The notes under the pieces are model-generated. The model had not been told where the DNA came from. It ran no database searches and saw nothing but the letters and a program-made list of their open reading frames with translations. From contig NZ_FOSW01000010.1 in the NCBI RefSeq assembly GCF_900114385.1, positions 62,001 through 126,000 of the forward strand: a stretch of DNA of 64,000 nucleotides, in the 5' to 3' direction. Every line of letters begins with the position of its first letter. Position 1 is the stretch's first letter. Both the position numbers and the translations under genes were made by a program. Positions 9,443 to 18,800 of the stretch are shown piece after piece. The DNA is from Geodermatophilus ruber (GTDB taxonomy: Bacteria > Actinomycetota > Actinomycetes > Mycobacteriales > Geodermatophilaceae).

Positions 9443-11332
9443 TCAGGACGTGCGGCCGCTGTTATGAGCGTCGACCAGTGAGTGCAGGAAGGCGTGAGTC
9501 TCCGCATCGGTCGAATACAGCAGCGTGCCTCGCATCCCTCGGCTCAGGAGGACTTTGTAGACGTTCCTCACCAGCGCGTCGAACTCCCGATCACTGACGC
9601 GCATGGCGTTCCGGAAGTCCGGGTCCCGGTTGGCTGACCGGACGGCGACCCACCGGTCGGTACGCCACACCAGGTCCGACCCCAGGAGAACGCCGTTCCA
9701 GTCGTACTCGAAGCCCTGTGCGGTGTAGACGCAGCCGATCTGGCCGAAGCCGGCCGGCTCGCTGGCCCACAGTGCGGACGGGGGCGCGCCGCCGACCGAC
9801 CGCTCGCCCTTGAGGTTCCACGGCCGCGCCCAGTCACCGATCTGGACGTCCGGCACGAGAGTGCCGTCCTTCCGTGGGTCGCTCCAGGGCCAGCAGTAGC
9901 CGGCTGCCATCCGAGCCCCGAAGTGCTCCGCGAGCTTGGCCTCCAGGGCGCGTTCCATGGCCGATGGCGAGTCGACCACCCGTACCTCGAAATTCGGGTC
10001 GCCGTCCCACCGAACAGGGCCGCCGGGCTTGAGTCCGAGCAACCGCTCGACCCAGTCGATGTAGGCCTCCGAGCCGCCGCAGCGGTACTGAGCGCTGAGG
10101 TCCACGTGGTGGACGGCGAGGCCCCGCTTGCGTGCTGCCTTCTCGATGTCCTTAACCGTCCCGAGTTCTCCGGGGCGTACAACCTGGTTCTGGTCCAGAA
10201 GAAAAACCGGGACGCGGGCTGCGTCGATTAACTCGTCGACTTGCGCCTTGCCAGTCCGTTGATCGGCTCGCGTCCAACGGTTTGCCGAGGTCTCGCGGAG
10301 GCGGTGGGCCTCGTCGGCGATGAGGACGTCGAAGCCGTTCTTGTCGGCGTCCGTGAAGCTATTGAAGTACTTGAACAGGGACTGGACCTGGCGGGAGCCC
10401 CTGCCCGCCACCTTGCGCAGCGTCTGGGTGAAGGAACGGGAGCCCGTCGCGTGGATCGCCGACCGTCCCCGCCGGTTCAGCTCCCCTAGCAGCGACAGGG
10501 CGATGACGCTCTTTCCGCTCCCAGGACCGCCGGAGACGATGACGACGCTCTTGTGGTCGCTGGCGCGGGCCTTCTCTACCTCGTGCATCACCAGGTCGAA
10601 GGCGACGCGCTGCTCGTCGAGCAGGACGAATTGCTCCCTTCGACGGACCTCCTCCGCGGCGACGGCCATCAGCTGCTTGCTCGGCGCGATGGTGGAGTGC
10701 AGCAACCGGTCCGCGTGGACACTGCCGTCGGTCGATGCGAACCGGCTGCGCAGGAAGTCGAGCCACTCGCCGTGGTTCTGCCCGGTGAACAGTCGCCCCA
10801 GCTCGTCCTGCGGGTAGTTGAAGAGCTCGCCGACCTTGGCTGTCGTCGCGTTGTGCAGGTAGGCAGCACCGGCGAGAACGTCGGTCGTTCCGTGCAGGAC
10901 CGCGGTGAAGTCCAGCAGGTACTCGGCGTACGCCCGCACCTGCGCGACTGGGTGCAGGATCGGCCGCGGTCCGTATGACGGCTGCAGCACGAGTTCGGCG
11001 TCGTCCTCGAACTCGCTTGCCTCGGTCCACTGCTTGAGCTCGACGATGACGTAGGACGGCGCGTCCCGGTGCGGGTGGCGGCCGGCGAGCACGACGTCGA
11101 TGCGCTTGCTGCTCAACGGCAGCTGGTACTCCAGCAGGACCTCGACCTGCCCCAAGCCCGCCTGCAGCAAGTCGTCGGCGAGCACGCGGAGGCTTGCGTC
11201 CCAAGAGCGCATTTCGGCGGCCGAGGCCCGGCGCTTCAACTGGAAGGACATCTGCTCCGCGAGGGCAGCGCTCGCCCGGCCCTCTCGGGCCAGATCGGCG
11301 AGGCCTCGCGCGGAGGTGCGCAGCAGGGGCAA
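9443..11332 (-). CDS. PD-(D/E)XK nuclease fused to DUF2075 (Schlafen-type) helicase
   Basis: 629 aa. The N-terminal 110 residues contain VEVLLEYQLPLSSKRIDVVL and SYVIVELKQW. That gives Asp79 and Glu98-Leu-Lys100, a complete PD-(D/E)XK nuclease signature. The DUF2075 ATPase follows: Walker A SGGPGSGKSVIALSLL near 266, Walker B VLIADEAHRL near 336, FLLDQNQVV as motif III, AQYRCGGSEAYI, and late motifs GCVYTAQGFEYD and LLSRGMRGTLLY. The start codon appears to be TTG at 11332, because no in-frame ATG or GTG lies just upstream and the N-terminal helix (LLRTSARGLADLAREG) looks native; an ATG at residue 28 is the alternative. It is convergent with the Hhe operon and divergent from the MazG-like gene. 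Related nuclease-DUF2075 proteins are common in defence islands. The precise substrate is unknown. Confidence 0.85.
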   Translation of the reverse strand: MPLLRTSARGLADLAREGRASAALAEQMSFQLKRRASAAEMRSWDASLRVLADDLLQAGLGQVEVLLEYQLPLSSKRIDVVLAGRHPHRDAPSYVIVELKQWTEASEFEDDAELVLQPSYGPRPILHPVAQVRAYAEYLLDFTAVLHGTTDVLAGAAYLHNATTAKVGELFNYPQDELGRLFTGQNHGEWLDFLRSRFASTDGSVHADRLLHSTIAPSKQLMAVAAEEVRRREQFVLLDEQRVAFDLVMHEVEKARASDHKSVVIVSGGPGSGKSVIALSLLGELNRRGRSAIHATGSRSFTQTLRKVAGRGSRQVQSLFKYFNSFTDADKNGFDVLIADEAHRLRETSANRWTRADQRTGKAQVDELIDAARVPVFLLDQNQVVRPGELGTVKDIEKAARKRGLAVHHVDLSAQYRCGGSEAYIDWVERLLGLKPGGPVRWDGDPNFEVRVVDSPSAMERALEAKLAEHFGARMAAGYCWPWSDPRKDGTLVPDVQIGDWARPWNLKGERSVGGAPPSALWASEPAGFGQIGCVYTAQGFEYDWNGVLLGSDLVWRTDRWVAVRSANRDPDFRNAMRVSDREFDALVRNVYKVLLSRGMRGTLLYSTDAETHAFLHSLVDAHNSGRTS

Positions 11333-11460
11333 GGACTGTCTCCGGGCAGCACGAATCGACTCGTGCGGGTGGAGGCATGTCCGGAGAGCGGAAGCCTGAC
11401 GGGCCGCGTCTCCAGACAGTAGTTGGGCAGCTCGGCCGGGCCCGTGCTGATACTCGGTCC

Positions 11461-11808
11461 GTGTCGGACATCGAGGACCTCACCAGTCGTATGCGCCACT
11501 TCACCGAGGCCCGCGACTGGGCACGGTTCCACGACCCCAAGTCACTAACGCTCGCGCTGGTCGGCGAGGTGGGGGAGCTGGCCGAGCTCCTGCAGTGGCT
11601 TCCCCACGAGGAACAGGTGGACGCCGTTCGCTCGCAGCCCATGCACGGCCGGCTGGCGGAAGAGCTGTCCGATGTCCTGCTGTACCTGTTGCGCCTGGCG
11701 GACGTGGTTGGTGTTGACCTCGCCGAGGCAGCCGCGTCGAAGCTCCGAGCGAACGAGGAACGCTTTCCGCCGGACGACCACCGGAGCGTGGCGCCCACCA
11801 AGACGTGA
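11461..11808 (+). CDS. MazG-like nucleotide pyrophosphohydrolase
   Basis: 115 aa, all-alpha NTP pyrophosphohydrolase of the MazG-like/RS21-C6 type. It shows the two metal-binding signatures of the family, GEVGELAELLQW (ExxE) and EELSDVLLYLLRLAD (ExxD), after a short N-terminal helix (DLTSRMRHFTEARDWARFHD). Such enzymes hydrolyse (d)NTPs to monophosphate and pyrophosphate, and some prefer dCTP or modified nucleotides. The GTG at 11461 is chosen because the family begins at this point; the longer open frame from 11194 overlaps the divergent gene. It shares a 128-bp intergenic region with the DUF2075 gene. A role in removing nucleotides during phage infection is inference from context. Confidence 0.85.
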   Translation: MSDIEDLTSRMRHFTEARDWARFHDPKSLTLALVGEVGELAELLQWLPHEEQVDAVRSQPMHGRLAEELSDVLLYLLRLADVVGVDLAEAAASKLRANEERFPPDDHRSVAPTKT

Positions 11809-11962
11809 GCACATCTGTCCGGAGTGTCATCGCGTCCTGAGTGCAGAAGTCTCCGCATAGTGGAGCGGCCGGCGTGGCAAGCGTCGGCATCGCGAGCACG
11901 GCCCAACGGGCTTCCGTCAGGACATGCCCTCACCCGCTGCGAACACCGGACGGCGCGGATGA

Positions 11963-14188
11963 GTGACGCATTGGGTCGGATCGATCTCCTTCGAGCAGCG
12001 GGACAACTGGGAGATCTGCAAACGCACATCTCTCTTCGGCTCTAACACACCGACAGCGCTCGGCGTCCGCGAAGGCGACGAGCTGTTCATCTGGGGTTCC
12101 CAGCAGGGATGGCTCGCTCGGTGTCGGGTCACCGCTGACGCGCGCCGTCCAGGCGGGGTGGATGACGTCCCGTGGCCAGACCCTGAGCGGTATGTCGCGC
12201 TCATCCCCATCGAAGTACTCGGCGAGCCCGAGCAACCCGTGGCGATGTCCGGGTCGGAGATCGAGCGGACCCTCGGGATAGGCACCATCCAGCTGCCGCG
12301 TTTCCCGCGCGTCGACTCCCAGCACGCTGAGCGGCTGACCGTGCTGCTCTCGGAGAGCTACCGGTCCCACGGCCAGCTGAACGCCGCCGCGTCCTCGCAG
12401 CCGACGGCGATTGATCACCCACTTCTGCAAGCGCTCGACGACCTGAAGGTCGACCGTCAGCTGGGCCGGCCCGCGCCGTACCAGCAGCTCGTCCTCCTGT
12501 GGGCCACCGCCGAAGCGGTTCGCGGTGGTGACCGCTTGCGGTCGTTCTCGTCTGCGCGTGACGAGTTGCGCGCTCTCCTTGCGCCCTTCGCGGTGGGCGA
12601 GAGTGCGCCAGACCCCGAGCTGCCGTGGTTTGCCCTGCGGAGGTCTCCCTGGTGGCAGCTGTCTCCCGAGCCGGACGGTCCGGTCAGCCGCGGGGGTAGG
12701 GACTTTGTTCGGCGTGAGGATCCAGTCGCCGGATTGACCCGCGAGGTCCACCGCCTCGTTCGAGACAACCCGGCCTTCCGTCAGCGCGCCATCGAGAAGC
12801 TGACTACGCCGCTGGCCGGTCACGCTGCGCTGCAAGCCGCCATGGCGTCCCTCTTCTCGGCGCCAGCTCCGGAGCCAGGAGTACATGGCGAGGCCGTCAC
12901 CGTCCTCACCGAGCTCGTGGGTCGGCGGCTTAGGACGGCGACCGGTCAGGTGAACCGGGTCCTCAGGGTGGAGCCAGCCGTCGTCATCGTCGCCACGGAG
13001 CGGTCGCCGCAAGGCCAGCCGGTGCCGATCTCCGACGTTCAGCGCGCACTCGACATCCTGCGTCGGGACGGCGCTGTGACGATCGACGTGCCGACGCTGG
13101 GACATCGCAGCTCCTTCGTCGGCGCAGTGCTGGCCACTCGTGAAGACGTCTCGATCGACGGATCTCCGCCAGTTGCGTCGCTCGTTCGCGCTCCAAGGTC
13201 GCCGGGCGCCGAAGGTGCCGCATCTGTTTCAGAGCCGCCCGCCGAGCAGTCGACCGGGTCTGCGGCAAGGACGTCTGAGCAGGATGTCGCTGCACGGCCC
13301 GGTGCGGCGAAGGACCGGTACTTCGGTGAGCTTCCTGGTGTTCCCGCCGGTGCTACCTGGGCGACGCGTGCCGAGGTCGCTGCAGCGGGTGTGCACCGAC
13401 CGCTTCAGGGCGGAATCAGTGGCACACGAGCTGAAGGCTGCGACTCGATCGTCGTCAGCGGTGGCTACGAAGACGATTACGACGACGGCCACGAGATCAT
13501 CTACACCGGAGCCGGTGGGAATGATCCAGCGAGCGGCAAGCAGATCGCTGATCAGACACTTGACCAGCCAGGTAACGCGGGCCTTGTTACGAGCCAGAAC
13601 CTCGGTCTTCCGGTCCGCGTTGTGCGGGGAGCCAAGGGAGACCCGGTGCACTCACCGGCCACTGGCTACCGCTATGACGGGCTCTATCGGGTAGCTGACC
13701 ACTGGAGCAAGCTCGGCAAGAGCGGATTCCGGGTCTGGCAGTTCCGGCTGGTGCGCATTTCGGACCAGGAGTCGACTCCGTACGTCCCTCAGGAGAACGC
13801 TCCAGGTGGGCGGCAGACGCCGAAGGTTGCCCAGGGTGTGACTACTCGGGTCATCCGAGACACGAAGGTCTCCGTATTCATCAAGAAGCTGTACGAGAAC
13901 GCGTGTCAGGTCTGCGGCACACGGCTGGAGATCCCTGGTGGCTCAGTCTCCGAAGGTGCACACATTCGAGCGCTGGGAAGGCCGCACCTCGGTCCGGACA
14001 CTGTCGACAACATCCTGTGTCTCTGCCCGAATCACCACACGCTGTTCGACCAGGGGGGCATCTACGTAAGCGACGACCTGAAGGTCCACGATCACCATGG
14101 GGCGGTCATCGAAGTTCTCACCAAGCATGCAAGGCACCCCATCGACCTTGCCCATCTGAAGGCCCATCGCGAGCGGTGGGGCTATTAG
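11963..14188 (+). CDS. ScoMcrA-like type IV restriction enzyme: EVE-SBD-SRA-HNH
   Basis: 741 aa. Residues 1-125 look like an EVE/PUA-type modified-base pocket (HWVGSISFEQRDNW, then REGDELFIWGSQQGWLARCR). Residues about 150-270 resemble the DNA sulfur-binding domain of ScoMcrA (PYQQLVLLWATAEAV, later LPWFALRRSPWWQLSPE). From about 453 (YFGELPGVPAGATW through GGYEDDYDDGHEIIYTGAGG) is an SRA-YDG domain that flips modified cytosines. From about 640 is an HNH nuclease (CQVCGTRL, EGAHI, DNILCLCPNHHTLFD). ScoMcrA of Streptomyces cuts phosphorothioated or 5-methylcytosine-containing DNA. The GTG start at 11963 gives the EVE domain from its first strand. The replacement of the usual ScoMcrA head domain by an EVE-like domain is noteworthy. 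I am confident of SRA and HNH and somewhat less of EVE and SBD. Confidence 0.87.
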   Translation: MTHWVGSISFEQRDNWEICKRTSLFGSNTPTALGVREGDELFIWGSQQGWLARCRVTADARRPGGVDDVPWPDPERYVALIPIEVLGEPEQPVAMSGSEIERTLGIGTIQLPRFPRVDSQHAERLTVLLSESYRSHGQLNAAASSQPTAIDHPLLQALDDLKVDRQLGRPAPYQQLVLLWATAEAVRGGDRLRSFSSARDELRALLAPFAVGESAPDPELPWFALRRSPWWQLSPEPDGPVSRGGRDFVRREDPVAGLTREVHRLVRDNPAFRQRAIEKLTTPLAGHAALQAAMASLFSAPAPEPGVHGEAVTVLTELVGRRLRTATGQVNRVLRVEPAVVIVATERSPQGQPVPISDVQRALDILRRDGAVTIDVPTLGHRSSFVGAVLATREDVSIDGSPPVASLVRAPRSPGAEGAASVSEPPAEQSTGSAARTSEQDVAARPGAAKDRYFGELPGVPAGATWATRAEVAAAGVHRPLQGGISGTRAEGCDSIVVSGGYEDDYDDGHEIIYTGAGGNDPASGKQIADQTLDQPGNAGLVTSQNLGLPVRVVRGAKGDPVHSPATGYRYDGLYRVADHWSKLGKSGFRVWQFRLVRISDQESTPYVPQENAPGGRQTPKVAQGVTTRVIRDTKVSVFIKKLYENACQVCGTRLEIPGGSVSEGAHIRALGRPHLGPDTVDNILCLCPNHHTLFDQGGIYVSDDLKVHDHHGAVIEVLTKHARHPIDLAHLKAHRERWGY

Positions 14189-14342
14189 GGACTCGGCAGA
14201 CTGAAGCTGAACACGGTCCCAAAATGGGACGTCACCCCAGCATCGGTTAGCGAGGCGCTGGCTCGGTCGACGGACTGGGCGGGCATCCAAAGGTGAGCAG
14301 ATGTCCCTGTAGTGGAACTCGGTCGAGCTGAAGTGCCCCGGG

Positions 14343-14558
14343 TACTCGATGACGTCGACCAGCGCAGACGACGCGCCCCGCGGGGTCTCCTTCCTCTACG
14401 ACCTGAACCGGCTCAACGTGGCGGTGTCCCGGGCCAAGGCGCTGGCCGTCGTCGTGATGAGCGAGCAGCTGCTGGACGCCGCGGTCCGCACGCCCGAGCA
14501 GCTGCGTCAGGTCAACGCGCTGTGTCGGCTCGTCGAGATGGCGTCTGTGCTCGGCTGA
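14343..14558 (+). pseudogene. 3' remnant of a TM0106-type RecB-like nuclease/helicase gene
   Basis: This fragment encodes MTSTSADDAPRGVSFLYDLN and continues through NVAVSRAKALAVVVMSEQLL to a TGA. It is the last 71 codons of the helicase motif VI region of the gene at 30571-33819, with about 93% nucleotide identity (roughly 15 mismatches in 216 bp by eye, mostly synonymous third positions). Homology starts abruptly at 14343, inside the coding sequence. No start or upstream part remains. The flanks 14189-14342 and 14559-14747 hold no recognisable gene. It looks like a junction scar at the right edge of the 1.6-14.2 kb island. Confidence 0.9.
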
Positions 14559-14747
14559 GATCGGCCTCCGCGGCGACACCGCGCCGGGCGAAGGCGACAG
14601 AGGGCACGGAAGACCAGCTGGGTTCCAACTACGTCACCGTGTCGCCCGTTCGAGGGCCCACGGTCGGGGCCACCGCTCAACCGTCTCGCGGAACAGGCCG
14701 ATAGGACCCCCAGTCGGATCAGCGGACGGATTGCAGGGGGATCGCCA

Positions 14748-15695
14748 GTGCAGCCTGACTCTGGGCGAGGACGTGTCCCCGATGGGCTGCGTTCCTCACC
14801 CACTGGCCGCGTCCCCCAGTGGGTCCTCGACGAGGCGAGCGGTAGGCGCGACGTCGCCGTCCCGTGGCGGGCCTGGTCGCCTGCTGGACCGACGGCTGGC
14901 GCACGACCTCTCCGCAGACGACGCCGAGCCGTCCTCCTCGCCATCGTGCTCGGGCTGATGTTCGCCGCCGCACTGCTCGACCCCCTTGACCTCGGCGGCA
15001 GCGGGGCAGGTGGGGCACGGGCCGCATGGCCGACACCTGGATTCGAGGAGGCGGATGCTCCACTCGGTACTCCGATGGCGGCCCCGGCCCATGGAGGCGC
15101 ACACGCGTTCGTCGCGGTGCAGGAGGACGGGCAGCGGCCAGTGACCTACGACCCGTGCCGGCCCATCCACTACGTCATCCGGCCGGACAACGCTCCGGCG
15201 GGCGGAGACGGGTTCGTCCACGAGGCGTTCGCACGGATGGCGAACGTGACCGGGCTGCAGTTCGTGTACGACGGTCCAACCGACGAGGCGCCGTCGCAGG
15301 AGCGGGAGATCTTCCAGCCCGACCGCTACGGCGACCGGTGGGCGCCTGTGCTGGTCTCGTGGCAGACCGAGGCGGAGTCTCCGGAGTTCGCCACGGACGT
15401 CGCCGGTCGCGCGGGCAGCACCGCGGTGTCGCCGCCGGCCGGACCGCAGGTGTTCGTCACGGGAACCGTGGACCTGGATGCAGCGGCATTCAGCCGCATG
15501 TTCGCCGACGAGGCCGGGACGGCAGTGGCCCGCGGGATCCTTCTGCACGAGCTCGGCCATCTCGTCGGTCTCGACCACGTGTCCGACACCGGCCAGCTCA
15601 TGTACCCGACGACGAGCACCGTGGTTGACTTCGCCGCCGGGGACCTCGCCGGACTGGTGGAACTCGGACGAGGCGAATGTGTGCCAGGCGTCTGA
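14748..15695 (+). CDS. Membrane-anchored matrixin-like zinc metalloprotease
   Basis: 315 aa. A basic stretch (PLRRRRR) precedes one hydrophobic helix at about 60-77, so the protein is probably a type II membrane protein or secreted with a signal anchor. The zinc-binding motif HELGHLVGLDH lies at about 267-277 with the matrixin Met-turn LMYP near 284. The region YDPCRPIHYVIRPDNAPAGG followed by FARMANVTGLQFVYDG is the usual N-terminal part of these small extracellular peptidases. A GTG at 14748 follows AGGGGGATC. Substrate unknown. It stands alone between two defence loci, and no regulatory partner is apparent. Confidence 0.85.
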   Translation: MQPDSGRGRVPDGLRSSPTGRVPQWVLDEASGRRDVAVPWRAWSPAGPTAGARPLRRRRRAVLLAIVLGLMFAAALLDPLDLGGSGAGGARAAWPTPGFEEADAPLGTPMAAPAHGGAHAFVAVQEDGQRPVTYDPCRPIHYVIRPDNAPAGGDGFVHEAFARMANVTGLQFVYDGPTDEAPSQEREIFQPDRYGDRWAPVLVSWQTEAESPEFATDVAGRAGSTAVSPPAGPQVFVTGTVDLDAAAFSRMFADEAGTAVARGILLHELGHLVGLDHVSDTGQLMYPTTSTVVDFAAGDLAGLVELGRGECVPGV

Positions 15696-15848
15696 CGACG
15701 AGCCCGGCCTCAGTACGGATACTTGGCGAGCAGGCTGCGAATAGCTGCCATGTCTCCCTCGAGTTCACGCGTGGTGTCCGCCGTCCACGCCATGGCCGAC
15801 CTCGGCGCCTGAGCCCGTCGTGCCGCGGCGCCGCTCGACGTGCCGGCA

Positions 15849-18800
15849 CTATCTCGGCGCAGCCGGGATCAGACCGGACGGGGTGTCGGTCAGCCGGTCC
15901 TCGACCAGCGCCTGGCTCAGCGCCACCTCCAGCAACGGGAACAGCACCGGGTGCGGACGGCGGTGGCCGAAGACGGCGAGGCTCGCGTGGAAAAGGTCGT
16001 TCCGCGTCCCGCCGGCCCCGGCCCGGGACAGCGCCACCATGGCGTTTCCGATCTCCTCCGGCGCGATGTGCTCCAGGGGGCGGTCGGCGCTCCAGCGTTG
16101 CCGACGGAATCCGGTCCAGCCGGCGCGGTGCAGGTCCGCCGGCCACAGGAACTCGCCGACGGCGGTGGCCGACTCGGGAAGCACCGCCAGGATCGACTCC
16201 CGCAGCGCGGCGGGCACGCGGTCGATCCCGAACGCCCAGGCGGTCAGCCGGGCCAGCCGGTTCGCGTGCACCGGCCCCTCGGCCCGCAGCCCTTCCTCCA
16301 GCACCCGGCGCACCGTCGCTGCTGCCGTCGCGGACGGCAGCAGGTCCAGCAGCCGGGCGTCACCCGCCGGCTCCGGCGTCCACGGCCGGAAGGGCACCTC
16401 GCCCTCGAGCCGGGCCGGGGCCACCGCGGGCCGGGCCGCGGTTCGGACCGGGGCGGCCGGCTCCGCCGGCGCCGCCCCGTTCCCGGGTCCGCGCCGCGGC
16501 GTCCCGGGCGGCCACCTCCAGCCGGTCGAGCACGCCCTCGCGGTCGGCCAGCCACGCCGGCAGCCACACCCGCTCGACCCGCGCCCACCCCTGCCGGCCG
16601 GCCAGCACGTCGGCCGGCAGCGCGTCGCGGTCCCAGACCGTCGGCCGCCGCGCCCACGCCGGGCCGTCCAGCAGCACCGCCGCCTCCGGCGCCCCCGGAG
16701 CCGGGGCGACCGCCAGGTCGATCCGGAACTCCGACAGCCCGACGTCCGTCCGCGCCGCCAGCCCGCGGGCACGCAGCGCCGCGGCGATCTCCTCCCGGTG
16801 CGGGTCCGGGAGGCGCACGGTGCGTCCGTCCCGCGGAACCCCAGCCGGCCCGAGCGCCGCCAGGTCCAGGTAGGCCCGCAGCAGACGGATCCCCGGTGAC
16901 GACGTCTCCTCGGCCGGCAGCGCCGCCGGGTCGAACGAGCAGAAGACCACCACCTCCCGCCGCGCCCGGGTCACCGCCACATTCAGCGCCTGCGGCCCCC
17001 GCGGCCCGGCGAGCGGCCCGACGTCCGGTGCCGGCACGCCGCGCTCGTCCACGCCGAGGACCACCGAGAGCAGCACGGTCTCGCGCTCGTCGCCCTGCGC
17101 GTGCTCGACGTCCGTGACGCACACTCCGTCAGGGGCGTCCAGCGCCTCGACCAGCAGCCGGTCCCCGGCGTCGCGGAGCATCCCCTCGACCAGCGACCGC
17201 TGCTGGGGCGTCAGCGTCACCACGGCCAGCGACGGGACGGCGTCCGATACGGCGGCGAAGCGTCGCCGCACCTCGGCCACGACCGCCGCGGCCTCGCCCG
17301 GGTTCGTCCCGCGCAGCCGCCCCGTGCGGACGAACGTCCCGTCCGTCCGCACCAATGAGATCCCCGTCCCCTCGGACGGCGCCGGGAAGCTCTTCAGCCC
17401 GCCGCCGTAGACAGCGGTGTTGCTGAACGCGATCAGCGCCTCGTCCCGGCTGCGGTAGTGCCACGACAGCTCCAGCCGCGGCACGCCGGCCCGCGCGCAG
17501 GCCGCCAGCAGGCCCTCCGCGCCGTCCGGCGGCGGCAGCTGCCGGCGGTCCCCGACGACGACGGCTGCCCGCGCGCGACCCAGCCCGCCGGCGGCCGCGG
17601 CCACCGGCAGCCGGGACGCCTCGTCGAACACCACCAGGTCGAACCGCTCGCCGGCCGGGAGCAGGCGCGCCACGGCGTCGGGGCTCGCCAGCACGCAGAC
17701 CCCCCGCGCGCCGGCCACCCGGGCGGCCCGGGCCGCCCGGGTGGCCGCGACGAACTGCCGCCGCGTCCGCTCGTGCTCCTCGCCGTCGAACGCGTCGAGC
17801 CCGGTCGCCGCCCGGCGCTCGGCCATCGCGGTCTCCGCCAGCCCGCGGGCGAACGCCCGGGCCGCGTCCTCGGCCGGCACGGCCCCGGCGAGCAGCACCT
17901 CCCGCGCCTCCTCCAGCCCGGCGGCGCGGAACAACTGGAGCCGGTCGAGCAGGTCGAGCCAGCCGCGCAGCGCGGGCAGCCCGGGGAGGTCGGCATCCCG
18001 CTGCTCCGCGGTGGCCCGCCACCGAGCCGGCAGGCCGTCGGGGCCTGCCCAGGCGGCGAGCTGCTCGGACGTCGTCCGGCCGGCCGACAGCAGCACCTCC
18101 ACGGCGTCCCGGAGCCGGGCGACCGCGACCGCCGCGGCGGGCGCCGGCCCGACGGCCGCCTCCCGCAGCACGCGGGAGAAGCCGGTCGACCCGGCCACCG
18201 CCGTGCCGGCCCGGCGCAGCTCCTGCACCCGGCGGGCGAGCAACCCGCCGTCGGTGAGCGGGGTCCACCCGGACGGCGGCGCCAGCCCCGGGACCGCCGC
18301 GGCCCGCTCCAGGAGCTCGCCGGCGGCGGCCTGCGCCTCCCGCAGCGCCGCGGTCAGCTGCGGCAGTTCGTGGGGATCCACCTCGGCGTCCGCCCGCAGC
18401 CCCGGCGCCAGCCGGGCGAGGACCGCCAGCAGCCGCCGGCGCCGGGCCAGCGGGTTCGCCGCGGCGGCGTCCCGCGCCGCGGCGGCTAGTTCGGCCAGGG
18501 GCAGGTCGAGCACGGCCGGAGTCGCCTGTGCGAGCACGGGATGCGCGGCGGGGAAGGCGGCCGTCCGGGCGCCGACCGCGGCGGCGCTCGCCGACCAGCC
18601 CGCCGTCCGCGTCGCGTCGAACACGTCGAGCGGAACGGCGGGGGCGGCGAGGACGGCGGCGAGCGCGTCCAGGTCCTCCGGCGTCCGCACCTCGGCCAGG
18701 ACGGCGGCCGGCGGACCATCGGCCGGTAGCTCCGCGACCGCCCGGTCGACGGCGACCGCCGCCTGGGCCACCTCGTACGGATCGGCGTCGGGGTCGTCGA

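Noticed and set aside
16430-16520. Programmed ribosomal frameshift in the second Hhe paralogue
   Set aside because: No slippery heptamer with downstream structure is evident and the other two paralogues are continuous, so an indel or sequencing error is more likely.
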